42,474 nucleotides of DNA, from NCBI GenBank assembly GCA_002716645.1, contig PBBR01000012.1, forward strand, positions 13,901 through 56,374. Direction: 5' to 3'. Of this stretch, positions 1 through 7,527 are shown in pieces. The stretch comes from Chloroflexota bacterium. Its GTDB lineage: Bacteria > Chloroflexota > Dehalococcoidia > UBA3495. Both the position numbers and the translations under genes were made by a program. Within the stretch, counting starts at the first letter, position 1, and every line of letters starts with the position of its first letter. Below the pieces are notes generated by a model. It was given only the letters and a program-made list of their open reading frames with translations, ran no database searches and was not told the origin of the DNA.

Positions 1-1031
1 CTACAGTCACTATTGAGACGGTCTCCATGCAGTTCTATGAATGGTTTTAGCATAGACCTCATGTAGTAGAGAGAGGTGGGTCTCTCGGGATGGCGTGCTG
101 TTGCTATAGGATCGGATGAACTCTCATTAGTGGGACTCGGTTCAGTCAGCTTGATAGTTCGCTTTATATCTTTGTTAGTGTGCTTCTGATTTGTTAACAC
201 GTTGAGTAAAGATGCGATCCGTGGCTGCAGGTTTTCACGGTCGACAATATTGTCTATTAGGCCATTCTTCAAGTGCGCTTCCGCAGTGTGGGCGCTGAAC
301 GGAACCTTTGTATTAGACACATTTCTTAGTGTTCGGAGTGGAGATAATCCCATTAGAGATCCTGGTTCTGCTAGAATGACATCGGCCAGATTAGCAAAAC
401 TGGCATAGGCCTGTCCTGTGGAAGGGTTAGCTAGGACTACGATGAACGGAATATCCTTTTCTCGGAGTCGATTAGCAGCCGATACGGTTTTGGCCATTTG
501 CATTAGGGATATAACTCCCTCTTGAATTCTGGCTCCGCCACCTGTGACTAGTGCTACGGTTGGTATATCTCTTTTGGCAGCATCTTCTAGCGCTAGAGCG
601 ACTTTCTCCCCTACGACACTACCCATACTGCCGCCCATAAAACCGAAATCGAGCACTATCAGCATAGATTCCAGACCCTCTATTTTTGACCGCCCTGTTA
701 CCACAGCTTCTGTTAAGCCTGTCTTGGTTTGGCTTATTGATAATAGCTCTTGGTACTGTTTCTTGTTTGAAAAGGATAGTGGAGCCACAGAGCTCAGGAA
801 TTTATGAGATTCTCTAAAACTATTATGATCTGATATTAGCTTTATGCGTTCTCTTGCCGAAAGGGTGTAGTGAAATCGGCAATATGGGCACACTTTGTAT
901 GCCGAGTAGGTGTCTGAGTCGTGTATATCTCTTTCGCATAGAAGGCATAGTTCATGTAGGGTAGATATGTACGATTCGGTATCTACAGCCTTTCGGAGAA
1001 GCGACGTTATTATTAAGCGAAAGAGATTCAA
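1..1031 (-). CDS. accD: Acetyl-CoA carboxylase carboxyltransferase, AccD fused to AccA (3' part cut by window edge)
   Basis: Transfers the carboxyl group from biotin to acetyl-CoA to make malonyl-CoA, the first step of fatty-acid synthesis. The frame is open from just after the tilS stop to the window edge. It shows the AccD zinc finger (CLLC near residue 29, CPYC near 48), then [19 protein letters not shown] and SLMQMAK, typical of the beta subunit. After about 300 residues and a Pro/Ser-rich linker the same frame continues into the start of the alpha subunit (ERPTS then FIELHGDR), so both halves appear to be one polypeptide. No ATG precedes the zinc finger; the TTG at 1031 gives a normal N-terminus, and another TTG lies at 1058. 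It is the last gene of the run phosphatase-tilS-accDA. Function is secure; the start and the full extent of the fusion are not. Confidence 0.88.
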   Translation of the reverse strand, partial: MNLFRLIITSLLRKAVDTESYISTLHELCLLCERDIHDSDTYSAYKVCPYCRFHYTLSARERIKLISDHNSFRESHKFLSSVAPLSFSNKKQYQELLSISQTKTGLTEAVVTGRSKIEGLESMLIVLDFGFMGGSMGSVVGEKVALALEDAAKRDIPTVALVTGGGARIQEGVISLMQMAKTVSAANRLREKDIPFIVVLANPSTGQAYASFANLADVILAEPGSLMGLSPLRTLRNVSNTKVPFSAHTAEAHLKNGLIDNIVDRENLQPRIASLLNVLTNQKHTNKDIKRTIKLTEPSPTNESSSDPIATARHPERPTSLYYMRSMLKPFIELHGDRLNSDC

Positions 1032-1097
1032 AGGTAAAAACCGTGCAGCAGAATCCAAAGATGTCTGTATTTTAGAGAAGATAGTATTAAGCGAGTA

Positions 1098-2591
1098 TTA
1101 CGGCTTGAAGGCTATCTCAAGTATGTTTGTTGCATCGATATCTTGTTTTATTTTTACAGTGTCCGATATCCTGTGCCCGACTACCCAGACTATCTCATCA
1201 TCAACCGCTATTAAAGGGACACAGTGGCGTTGAACTCTGTTGACCTTTGCGTCGGTGAAGAAGTCCTGTAATTTTTTGTGCCCTCGCATTCCTAATGGCT
1301 TAAATTTATCTCCTGCTTTCCAAAATCGGATGGTAGCCTGTGAGCCCATTGCATTCGTGCAAAAATACTGGGTTAATCCGCTTGGATTGACGGACTTGTA
1401 TTGACCACGATCAGAGAGAAGTTTGAAACAGAAGCTCATGCTGTTGATGTCAACATGAATTTGTTCATCAATCTGTGTGGGTAGTATGATGTGTTGTTCA
1501 ATACCCTCTAACGATAGAATATCACTTGGTGACTTGCTACGATGGCAGATACAGAGTTTGCCATCAATTGATTGGGCCATTAGTCCAAACGGGAGATGTA
1601 TGGTTTTATTCTCGTGGATATGGTCAATCAATTTGACTACAGCGCTAATATGTTTTTCAGTTATTCGCCTAGTGTCACCGCACACGTGGGTATAGGCTTT
1701 TCGTACTAAGTGTCTTTGCATCGAAGGGTGAAGTGGGGAAATTTGCCGTATATCGAATTCGACACGGTGTTCTTGCGGAGGATAGGTGTCACATACACTC
1801 ATTTCGTCCCAAAGGGTGTTCATCTCCTGTTCGATGTAATCGAAATCTATTGCGGAAGACCGAGAGAGCCGTATAAGAGCATTTTGAATTTGAGGATTAT
1901 ATTCGCTAGCCAAAAGTGGCATTAAGGTTTTTCGAACACGGTTCCTTGTAAAATCAAGCATATAGTTGGTTGTATCTTGACGGAATGCTTGGTTAATAGA
2001 ATCGCAATATAGGCTAGTTTCTGATTTGTTAATGTCCAAGAATGGTCGGAATAACTTCACTTTCGTCTCTTTTGAGGGCCAGGGCCAACCGGAGATTTCA
2101 GACATACCCCGTAGCCCATTTAGTCCTGATCCTCGTAGGATATGTTCAAGAACAGTTTCCGCGAGATCATCAGCTGTGTGTGCTACTGCAACTAGGTTGG
2201 ACTGTTGCTCCTGGGCAACTTTTAATAAGAACTCATACCTTAGTTCACGAGCACCTTGTTCGAAGGATGAGATTCCTTGTTGTCGTTGATACATATCGGT
2301 ATCCTGATATTCGGACGTGCAGTTTAATCCTAATTGTTTAGCCAGATCTAATACAAAAGCTTCATCATCATCTGCTTCCTTACCACGAAAATCGTGGTTT
2401 AAATGGGCGACATGTAGTTTTAGGGGGAATACGCTTGTGATTCTTGATAGACAACGTAATAATGCTGTGGAATCTGGGCCACCGGATACACCGACTACTA
2501 GGGTCTCGTAATGCGCCATTCCTGATCTCAACAGGGCTTGTATGGTGCGGGTTTCTAATACTGAATATCTATTTTCACATTTTTTAGTCAT
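1098..2591 (-). CDS. tilS: tRNA(Ile)-lysidine synthase
   Basis: Attaches lysine to C34 of tRNA-Ile(CAU) using ATP, so that the tRNA reads AUA; essential in most bacteria. The PP-loop ATPase signature SGGPDS is at residues 36-41, followed by HLNHDFRG, a typical N-type domain, and VAHTADDLAETVL near residue 140. The C-terminal part has the TilS substrate-binding region (FWKAGDKFKPLGMRG, KLQDFFTDAKV). At 497 residues it is the long, full-domain form. Its ATG overlaps the upstream phosphatase stop by four bases (ATGA), indicating translational coupling. Confidence 0.95.
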   Translation of the reverse strand: MTKKCENRYSVLETRTIQALLRSGMAHYETLVVGVSGGPDSTALLRCLSRITSVFPLKLHVAHLNHDFRGKEADDDEAFVLDLAKQLGLNCTSEYQDTDMYQRQQGISSFEQGARELRYEFLLKVAQEQQSNLVAVAHTADDLAETVLEHILRGSGLNGLRGMSEISGWPWPSKETKVKLFRPFLDINKSETSLYCDSINQAFRQDTTNYMLDFTRNRVRKTLMPLLASEYNPQIQNALIRLSRSSAIDFDYIEQEMNTLWDEMSVCDTYPPQEHRVEFDIRQISPLHPSMQRHLVRKAYTHVCGDTRRITEKHISAVVKLIDHIHENKTIHLPFGLMAQSIDGKLCICHRSKSPSDILSLEGIEQHIILPTQIDEQIHVDINSMSFCFKLLSDRGQYKSVNPSGLTQYFCTNAMGSQATIRFWKAGDKFKPLGMRGHKKLQDFFTDAKVNRVQRHCVPLIAVDDEIVWVVGHRISDTVKIKQDIDATNILEIAFKP

Positions 2592-3214
2592 ACGTTAGGT
2601 CCACTATAGTTGATTAGGTGGGATACCGAATTATAACTAAGCAGACGCCACGAATCTCTAAAGAGTTCTACAGTTGTTATGGAACTTAAACTAAGTGTCA
2701 TACTATGAAAATTATGAAGTGGTATTTGTAGGATCCGCGCGCAAATACAACGAATTGCAAAGTTGTGCGATACGATTGCGATTTGATCATCGTCCGAATG
2801 GTTTCGTTGTATATTGTCAAATGATTCCCAGCATCGATCACTTAAAGAGATTAGTGACTCCCCTTTTGGCATGCTGACTAAAGACGGATCTAGCCTCCAT
2901 TGATTCCAAACCTCAGGCCAATTCAGACGCATATCATTTCCTGTGATCCCTTCTAATGAACCGAGATTTAATTCCATTAAGCCTGGGTCCAGATTAATCG
3001 GAATACCCGTGATTGATGATATGTGTTGGGCAACCTGTATCGTACGCTTCAGCGGGCTCGAATACAGTGCTGTTAATCCCAATCTTAGAGATGCTCTAGC
3101 AGTTGCCAATGCCTGGGAGATTCCAATGTCGTTCAACGGTATGTCGATTTGTCCTTGGAATCTACCTTCGCTGTTCCACTGGGTCTCTCCGTGACGAACT
3201 AGATAAATTTTCAA
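2588..3214 (-). CDS. Histidine phosphatase family protein (phosphoglycerate mutase-like)
   Basis: A cytoplasmic phosphatase of the branch-1 histidine phosphatase superfamily. The phospho-accepting motif LVRHGET is at residues 5-11 (His8), with SSPLKRT (Arg57), an acidic residue near Glu81 and the second catalytic histidine in IVSHN (His150). The length of 208 residues is usual for the CobC/GpmB-like group, but the sequence alone does not separate alpha-ribazole phosphatase, a broad-specificity sugar phosphatase or a PGM-like enzyme, and there is no cobalamin gene nearby. The start is a TTG directly before the conserved KIYLVRHGE; the Shine-Dalgarno is weak. It is first in an operon with tilS and accDA. 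Confidence 0.85.
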   Translation of the reverse strand: MKIYLVRHGETQWNSEGRFQGQIDIPLNDIGISQALATARASLRLGLTALYSSPLKRTIQVAQHISSITGIPINLDPGLMELNLGSLEGITGNDMRLNWPEVWNQWRLDPSLVSMPKGESLISLSDRCWESFDNIQRNHSDDDQIAIVSHNFAIRCICARILQIPLHNFHSMTLSLSSITTVELFRDSWRLLSYNSVSHLINYSGPNV

Positions 3215-3434
3215 AATTTCTTTGTCCTGAATTTAACTAGAGAATGAAGATGGTAGTATGTCGCGATTGTTCGCAAAAAGAGCTGATGAAAGGAAAATTA
3301 CAACGCCGATGATACCATTCGCTAATTTGCGATGTAAAGCTGTCATATGGATAACTATATTTTGAGTAATGATCTTATGTGAAACATATCTGGGTAGTTG
3401 AGAGGTGCATCGATTTCACTTTATAATGACTTAT

Positions 3435-4481
3435 ATGGTAAATGTACTTGGAATAGAAACTTCTTGTGACGAGACAGCTGTCGGCGTAGTAACTGATGGT
3501 CATGTGCTTCGGTCAAACATCATAGCCTCACAAATTGACATACATGCCCCATATGGAGGGATAGTCCCCGAGCTTGCTTCACGTCAACATATCAGGGACA
3601 TTTCTGTAACTGTACATAGTTCCCTAAAAACGGCAGGGATTAATTTGGGAGATATTGATATCGTCTCTGCCACGTACGGGCCAGGTTTAGCAGGATCTCT
3701 AATAACTGGGTTAAATACAGCGAAAGCCCTAGCCATGTCTCTTGGAGTTCCCTTTATTGGGTCCAATCATTTAGAAGGGCATTTATATGCGTCGTGGTTA
3801 AAAGAATCAGGAGAATTGCCGGATTCGGAACCAGGATTTCCGCTTGCGTGCTTGATAGCGTCGGGAGGACATACTGACCTAATCTTAATGGAAGGTCATG
3901 GGAACTATAAGTTGGTTGGTAGGACGCGCGATGATGCGGCTGGAGAGGCTTTTGACAAAGCTGCTAGGGTTCTAGGATTAGGTTTTCCTGGTGGGCCAGA
4001 AATACAAAAGGCTGCGGAGCAAATGATTGGAGAGAACGATCTAGAGTTACCTAGAGCTTGGATGAAAGGTACCTTGGACTTCAGCTTTAGTGGTGTAAAA
4101 ACTGCTTTGCTTCATATGGCCCAGAACAAGGGTATTTATCCACTCGATCAATGCCAATTTACAGATGATCAAGTACGCGTGTTAGTAAATCAAATGTCCC
4201 ATGCGTTTCAGGAGGCCGTTGTTGACGTTATGGTTGAGAAAGTGGTGACTATGGCCGAGCAATACCACGCGAAGGGAATATTGATCGGTGGAGGAGTTGC
4301 GGCGAATAGTAGGCTACGTGTCAAAGTGGTGGATCGGTCGAATATTCCGGTCCTAATTCCTCCTCCAGTATTATGTACTGACAACGGAGCAATGATAGCG
4401 GCCTGTGCCTACTATCAATATCAGAGAGGTGAGCAGTACGGCTTCGAGCTCGACGTTAATCCTAGCCTTCCACTCGGATAG
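3435..4481 (+). CDS. tsaD: tRNA N6-adenosine threonylcarbamoyltransferase
   Basis: Transfers threonylcarbamoyl to A37 of ANN-decoding tRNAs, with TsaB and TsaE as partners (neither is in the window). Diagnostic motifs are the N-terminal VLGIETSCDETAV, the metal-binding NHLEGHL (His112, His116), GFPGGPEIQ, DFSFSGVKTA, GGGVAANSRLR and the C-terminal TDNGAMIA with the metal-binding Asp. The frame is open upstream to a GTG at 3405, with ATGs at 3426 and 3435. The start at 3435 puts MVNVLGIETSCDE at the usual N-terminus; the only GAGAGG (3400-3405) is far from it, so the exact start is open. It converges on the hypothetical membrane protein. Confidence 0.95.
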   Translation: MVNVLGIETSCDETAVGVVTDGHVLRSNIIASQIDIHAPYGGIVPELASRQHIRDISVTVHSSLKTAGINLGDIDIVSATYGPGLAGSLITGLNTAKALAMSLGVPFIGSNHLEGHLYASWLKESGELPDSEPGFPLACLIASGGHTDLILMEGHGNYKLVGRTRDDAAGEAFDKAARVLGLGFPGGPEIQKAAEQMIGENDLELPRAWMKGTLDFSFSGVKTALLHMAQNKGIYPLDQCQFTDDQVRVLVNQMSHAFQEAVVDVMVEKVVTMAEQYHAKGILIGGGVAANSRLRVKVVDRSNIPVLIPPPVLCTDNGAMIAACAYYQYQRGEQYGFELDVNPSLPLG

Positions 4482-4485
4482 GTTT

Positions 4486-5091
4486 TTAGACTAAGGATAC
4501 GGGCGTATTTTGCGCGGATCGTGCTCCAGAAATTTTAGCACTTAGAACGTTGGCAAGTTCATATAAATCTGATTCAGACTTGGGACCACCGGCTGACGTA
4601 GTGATAGACCATGACCGTCCCCTAAGTGTGATAGAGGCATTCTTTTGCCTGTAGTAGTGTTGTGATATTAGCCAGAAGCAAACCAATATTGCTATAAGAA
4701 GTATTAGTGGTCCGGCATCTATATTTATTATTGGTACGGTAGGGCCATTCCATTTTCCAGTTATCCAATAAGCTAAACATAAGTATATGAATAGACCTGA
4801 AATGGTCATGAAAATAGCTTGATATAGGTTCCAGTAATTTTTCTTAACGTTTGTGACGATGATTTCGTCTACATCTTCTAATCTGACAACTTGGCCTGCG
4901 CGGTTTCCTCTATCGTCAGTAAATGATAATGCTCTCTCTGACGTTACTATCAAAAGCTCACCGTTACTAGTCGGTTCGGAAACAAGCCCTTGTTGTGAAG
5001 AGAAGGAGAGGATTATATCTTCGTTGTGTAAGATAGCAATCTTCCTTACCTTTTTCAGAAAACTATGGGGCTGGGGTTCTTCTATGTACAA
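4486..5091 (-). CDS. Hypothetical membrane protein with two transmembrane segments
   Basis: No family is recognised with confidence. The N-terminal ~90 residues are soluble and beta-rich (NGELLIVTSERALSFTDD), resembling the small PH-like domains of bacterial membrane proteins. Two hydrophobic stretches follow (AIFMTISGLFIYLCLAYWI and PLILLIAILVCFWLI) separated by a short loop, then a ~50-residue soluble tail with a second beta-type stretch (ASITLRGRSWSITT). A PH-TM-TM arrangement is therefore possible but is an inference. The start is taken at the TTG at 5091 because a clean GGAGG lies six bases upstream; an in-frame ATG at 5118 has no ribosome binding site. It is divergent from the GatC-like/amidase pair and convergent with tsaD. 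Confidence 0.6.
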   Translation of the reverse strand: MYIEEPQPHSFLKKVRKIAILHNEDIILSFSSQQGLVSEPTSNGELLIVTSERALSFTDDRGNRAGQVVRLEDVDEIIVTNVKKNYWNLYQAIFMTISGLFIYLCLAYWITGKWNGPTVPIINIDAGPLILLIAILVCFWLISQHYYRQKNASITLRGRSWSITTSAGGPKSESDLYELANVLSAKISGARSAQNTPVSLV

Positions 5092-5157
5092 TCTAATCCT
5101 CCGGAAATATACTACCATATCTAATTCACGGTACCTTCGTATTCTGTGGAGGATTTG

Positions 5158-5355
5158 ATGGAAGAATTAACCAATCAAGATATATTATCCTTGGCGAAGT
5201 CTGTAGATATGGACATTCCGGATGATGATTTGGATCAAGTTGCTATGAGTCTTAATGCCATACTTCAACTAATGTCTGATATTTACGTTGCTGACGTGAA
5301 TTTGATCGAGCCATTGCCAATACGGCATGTTATGGAGGATCACATTTATGATTAA
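5158..5355 (+). CDS. Small GatC-like (AtzG/DUF4089-type) subunit
   Basis: A 65-residue acidic helical protein with the GatC-like pattern: an N-terminal helix (DILSLAKSVDM), a second helix ending in L-x-x-M-S-D, and a C-terminal ...IEPLP segment like the EP-containing belt of GatC. GatC wraps around GatA in the amidotransferase; the similarly short AtzG does the same for the amidase AtzE. The ATG at 5158 is chosen because GGAGG sits five bases upstream (5148-5152), whereas the GTG at 5146 overlaps that site. It overlaps the amidase start by eight bases, so the two are coupled and probably form a complex. No gatB is present nearby. The family match is by pattern only. Confidence 0.65.
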   Translation: MEELTNQDILSLAKSVDMDIPDDDLDQVAMSLNAILQLMSDIYVADVNLIEPLPIRHVMEDHIYD

Positions 5356-6775
5356 TGCAGACATACCATTCCTGTCCGCTACTGATCTTGGGCATTTAAT
5401 AAAATCTAAGGAGTTGTCGCCTGTCGATGTCGTAACGGCTTATCTCGAACGGATTCAAGAATTGAATCCTAAGTTGAACGCATATATCACTGTTAGCGGT
5501 GAGTTGGCGTTAGAGCAGGCTAAGCAATCAGAAAAAGACATTAACAATGGAAATTACTTAGGCCCCTTACATGGAGTGCCGGTCGCGGTCAAAGACCAAA
5601 TCCACAGTGCGGGAATACTGACTAGCGATGCATCTAAGATTCGTTCTGATTTCGTACCTCGGGAAAATGCTACGGTGTTGGAAAATCTGAATAAGTCGGG
5701 GGCTATCTTACTCGGGAAACTTAACATGAGCGAATTTGCTCTTGGAGATCCCATAAGTTCGGTTTATGGTCCAGCTAGAAACCCTTGGGACATAGAAAGG
5801 AATCCAGGGACTTCGAGTACAGGTTCGGGAGCTGCTACTTCAGGATTTTTGTGCGCTACCTCCTTGGGGGAGGATACTGGTGGGTCAATCCGGGGGCCTG
5901 CAGCTAATTGTGGTCTTGTTGGCCTACGTCCTACGTGGGGTAGAGTTAGCAGATATGGAGTAGATGGAGCCTGTTGGTCAATCGACACTATTGGTCCTAT
6001 ATCAAGGACGGTTTCGGATTGCGCTCTCACCATTGGATCAATAGCGGGATATGATCCAAAGGATCGATATACTAGCAACATTCCAGTTCCAGACTATGTG
6101 AATCTTCTAAGTGGCAATCTTCAGGGATTAAAGATCGGCTTAGTAACGGACTTTCTTGATAGTGATGAGTTAGGAGTAACAACGGCAACCAAAGAGGCGG
6201 TTGTAGCAGCGTCAGACCATTTTAGGACCCTTGGGGCTGAAGTAGTAGAAATATCTATGCCTATAGCAAAATATACTGGGGCTGTAGTACGTACCATTAC
6301 TCATACAGATAGGGTAAGTTTGTTTCCTGACAGGATTAGAACAAGGGCGTCAGATCATCATCACAATACTAAAATTGCTTTCATGGCAGCAAATCTTATA
6401 CCAGCGCAGGTATATTACAAAGCCCAGAAACTACGTGAGATGGTTAGGAATCAAGTTATGGAGACCTTTAAGTCAGTTGATATATTAATTCAGCCGACAT
6501 CTTCAGGTCCTGCTGGAAAGATAAATCTAGAGCCCGGGGTAAGAAGTCTAGATCAGGCTAAGAAAGACCTATTAGAGGGAAGTTTCAGGGGCCTTTACAG
6601 TTTGTCCGGAGTTCCAGCCCTCTCTATATGTTGTGGATTTACAAATATCGATGGAAAGGAATTGCCGTTGGCACTTCAAATATCCGGTAGGCCGTTTGAT
6701 GAAGCTACAGTTCTAAATACCGCTTACGCTTATGAACAAAGTAATCCTTGGAAAGATAAGCGACCGGATTTTTAA
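5348..6775 (+). CDS. Amidase signature family hydrolase
   Basis: A cytoplasmic amide hydrolase with the Ser-cisSer-Lys triad. Counting from the ATG at 5348, the lysine is in VPVAVKD (about Lys82), the cis-serine in GTSSTGSG (about Ser156) and the nucleophile in EDTGGSIRGP (about Ser180); the 24-residue spacing between the serines is the family norm. The length is 475 residues. The GTSSTGSG stretch, instead of the GSSGGS usual in GatA, and the absence of gatB argue for a stand-alone amidase rather than the tRNA amidotransferase. The start is set by GGAGG at 5334-5338, nine bases before the ATG; the frame is open upstream to 5327. The substrate is unknown; carboxybiuret-, aryl- or acyl-amide-type compounds are all possible. 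Confidence 0.85.
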   Translation: MINADIPFLSATDLGHLIKSKELSPVDVVTAYLERIQELNPKLNAYITVSGELALEQAKQSEKDINNGNYLGPLHGVPVAVKDQIHSAGILTSDASKIRSDFVPRENATVLENLNKSGAILLGKLNMSEFALGDPISSVYGPARNPWDIERNPGTSSTGSGAATSGFLCATSLGEDTGGSIRGPAANCGLVGLRPTWGRVSRYGVDGACWSIDTIGPISRTVSDCALTIGSIAGYDPKDRYTSNIPVPDYVNLLSGNLQGLKIGLVTDFLDSDELGVTTATKEAVVAASDHFRTLGAEVVEISMPIAKYTGAVVRTITHTDRVSLFPDRIRTRASDHHHNTKIAFMAANLIPAQVYYKAQKLREMVRNQVMETFKSVDILIQPTSSGPAGKINLEPGVRSLDQAKKDLLEGSFRGLYSLSGVPALSICCGFTNIDGKELPLALQISGRPFDEATVLNTAYAYEQSNPWKDKRPDF

Positions 6776-6837
6776 ATTTTCGGTATTATCAGGGCATAGC
6801 AAACTAGAATCGTAATAAACAATATAAGGAGAGTAGA

Positions 6838-7146
6838 ATGACGTTACCAAACCCTGGTTCATGGCAAGCAATAATAGAAGAGGCAGCACCTCAATTATTT
6901 AAGGATGTGACTGCTGTTAGGGACAATGTTCTTACTGATGGAGCTCTGTCTATGAAAGTAAAAGTTTTGATGACTATGCTCTGTGATGCTTTGTTGGCGC
7001 ACGATCACGGCGTTGAGAATATAGCTAATAGGGCGCGAGCTATTGGTGCAACTGAAGAAGAGATAGCAGAAACCATAGGTGTAGCTTTTGTCATGGGTGG
7101 AACTCCGGCATTAGTGACGGGTTCCAACGCTTTTAAAAAGTCGTAA
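6838..7146 (+). CDS. Carboxymuconolactone decarboxylase/AhpD-fold small protein
   Basis: A 102-residue all-helical protein of the CMD/AhpD fold, with the typical central segment (LMTMLCDALLAHDHGVENIANRARAIGATEEEI) and the C-terminal helix (GGTPALVTG). AhpD-type disulphide reductases carry CxxC plus His. Here there is one Cys (LCDALLAH) and two His, so peroxidase-partner activity via CxxC is unlikely; a decarboxylase-like or unknown role is possible. The AAGGAGAG ribosome site (6827-6834) precedes the ATG closely. It follows the amidase by 62 bases and may share its transcript, and lies just before the T-box leader. Confidence 0.75.
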   Translation: MTLPNPGSWQAIIEEAAPQLFKDVTAVRDNVLTDGALSMKVKVLMTMLCDALLAHDHGVENIANRARAIGATEEEIAETIGVAFVMGGTPALVTGSNAFKKS

Positions 7147-7174
7147 GTCGATAAACGGAGTATATTGACAGTAA

Positions 7175-7202
7175 TTTTCAATAATGTTACGCTCAATATA
7201 AT
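7175..7202 (+). promoter_or_regulatory. Candidate sigma-70-type promoter of the ilvB T-box leader
   Basis: A perfect -10 TATAAT (7197-7202) lies 16 bases after TTTTCA (7175-7180, 4/6 match to TTGACA). The predicted start near 7209 falls where the T-box leader begins. A second -35-like TTGACA at 7165-7170 is too far from TATAAT to pair with it. Confidence 0.5.
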
Positions 7203-7206
7203 AGCG

Positions 7207-7466
7207 TTGATGGAGACGAGTAGGTTAATCTAAAGCGCAAAGCGAGCCTGGTATGGTGTGAGCAGGTGCGTATAAATTACCGAAAATCCCTCCGGAGCTG
7301 CCAGCAGAAAGGGCTAGAATCCTGAGTAAGCCAGGCCGAGTTCGTCGTCCGTTATTAACGACGGGGCATGATAGTGTCCTTATTAGAGAGGTCTGAATTT
7401 TCAGGCAAATAGGGTGGTACCGCGGGATTTATAAAAGTCCCGTCCCTAAGTGGGGCGGGACTTTTT
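7207..7466 (+). promoter_or_regulatory. T-box riboswitch (isoleucine specifier) controlling ilvB
   Basis: An RNA leader that senses uncharged tRNA and decides between termination and read-through. Landmarks in order: GGAG and AGTAGG at the base of stem I, the distal-loop element GGTGTGAG (7235-7262 region), and the returning strand ATTACC pairing with GGTTAAT. In the specifier loop GAAAATCC, the codon in register is ATC (7286-7288), Ile. A stem III-like hairpin (CGTCGT...ACGACG) follows, then the invariant T-box AGGGTGGTACCGCG at 7411-7424 and a terminator. Ile fits acetolactate synthase. Class and function are secure; the codon register is inferred from my hand fold. Confidence 0.92.
7434..7466 (+). 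terminator. T-box-controlled intrinsic terminator
   Basis: AAGTCCCGTCCC and GGGGCGGGACTT form a strong GC-rich stem with a short loop, followed by a T run (7462-7466). The 5' arm can instead pair with bases next to the T-box motif to form the antiterminator, so the site is conditional. Confidence 0.88.
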
Positions 7467-7527
7467 CACGTCTCAGAGAAACCATAAATGTGTCTATTTT
7501 TGGCTAATATAGCCAAGGAGGATTTAA

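Noticed and set aside
3244..3312. A 22-codon frame with a CRDC motif upstream of tsaD
   Set aside because: Too short, no strong ribosome site and no recognisable domain; probably chance.
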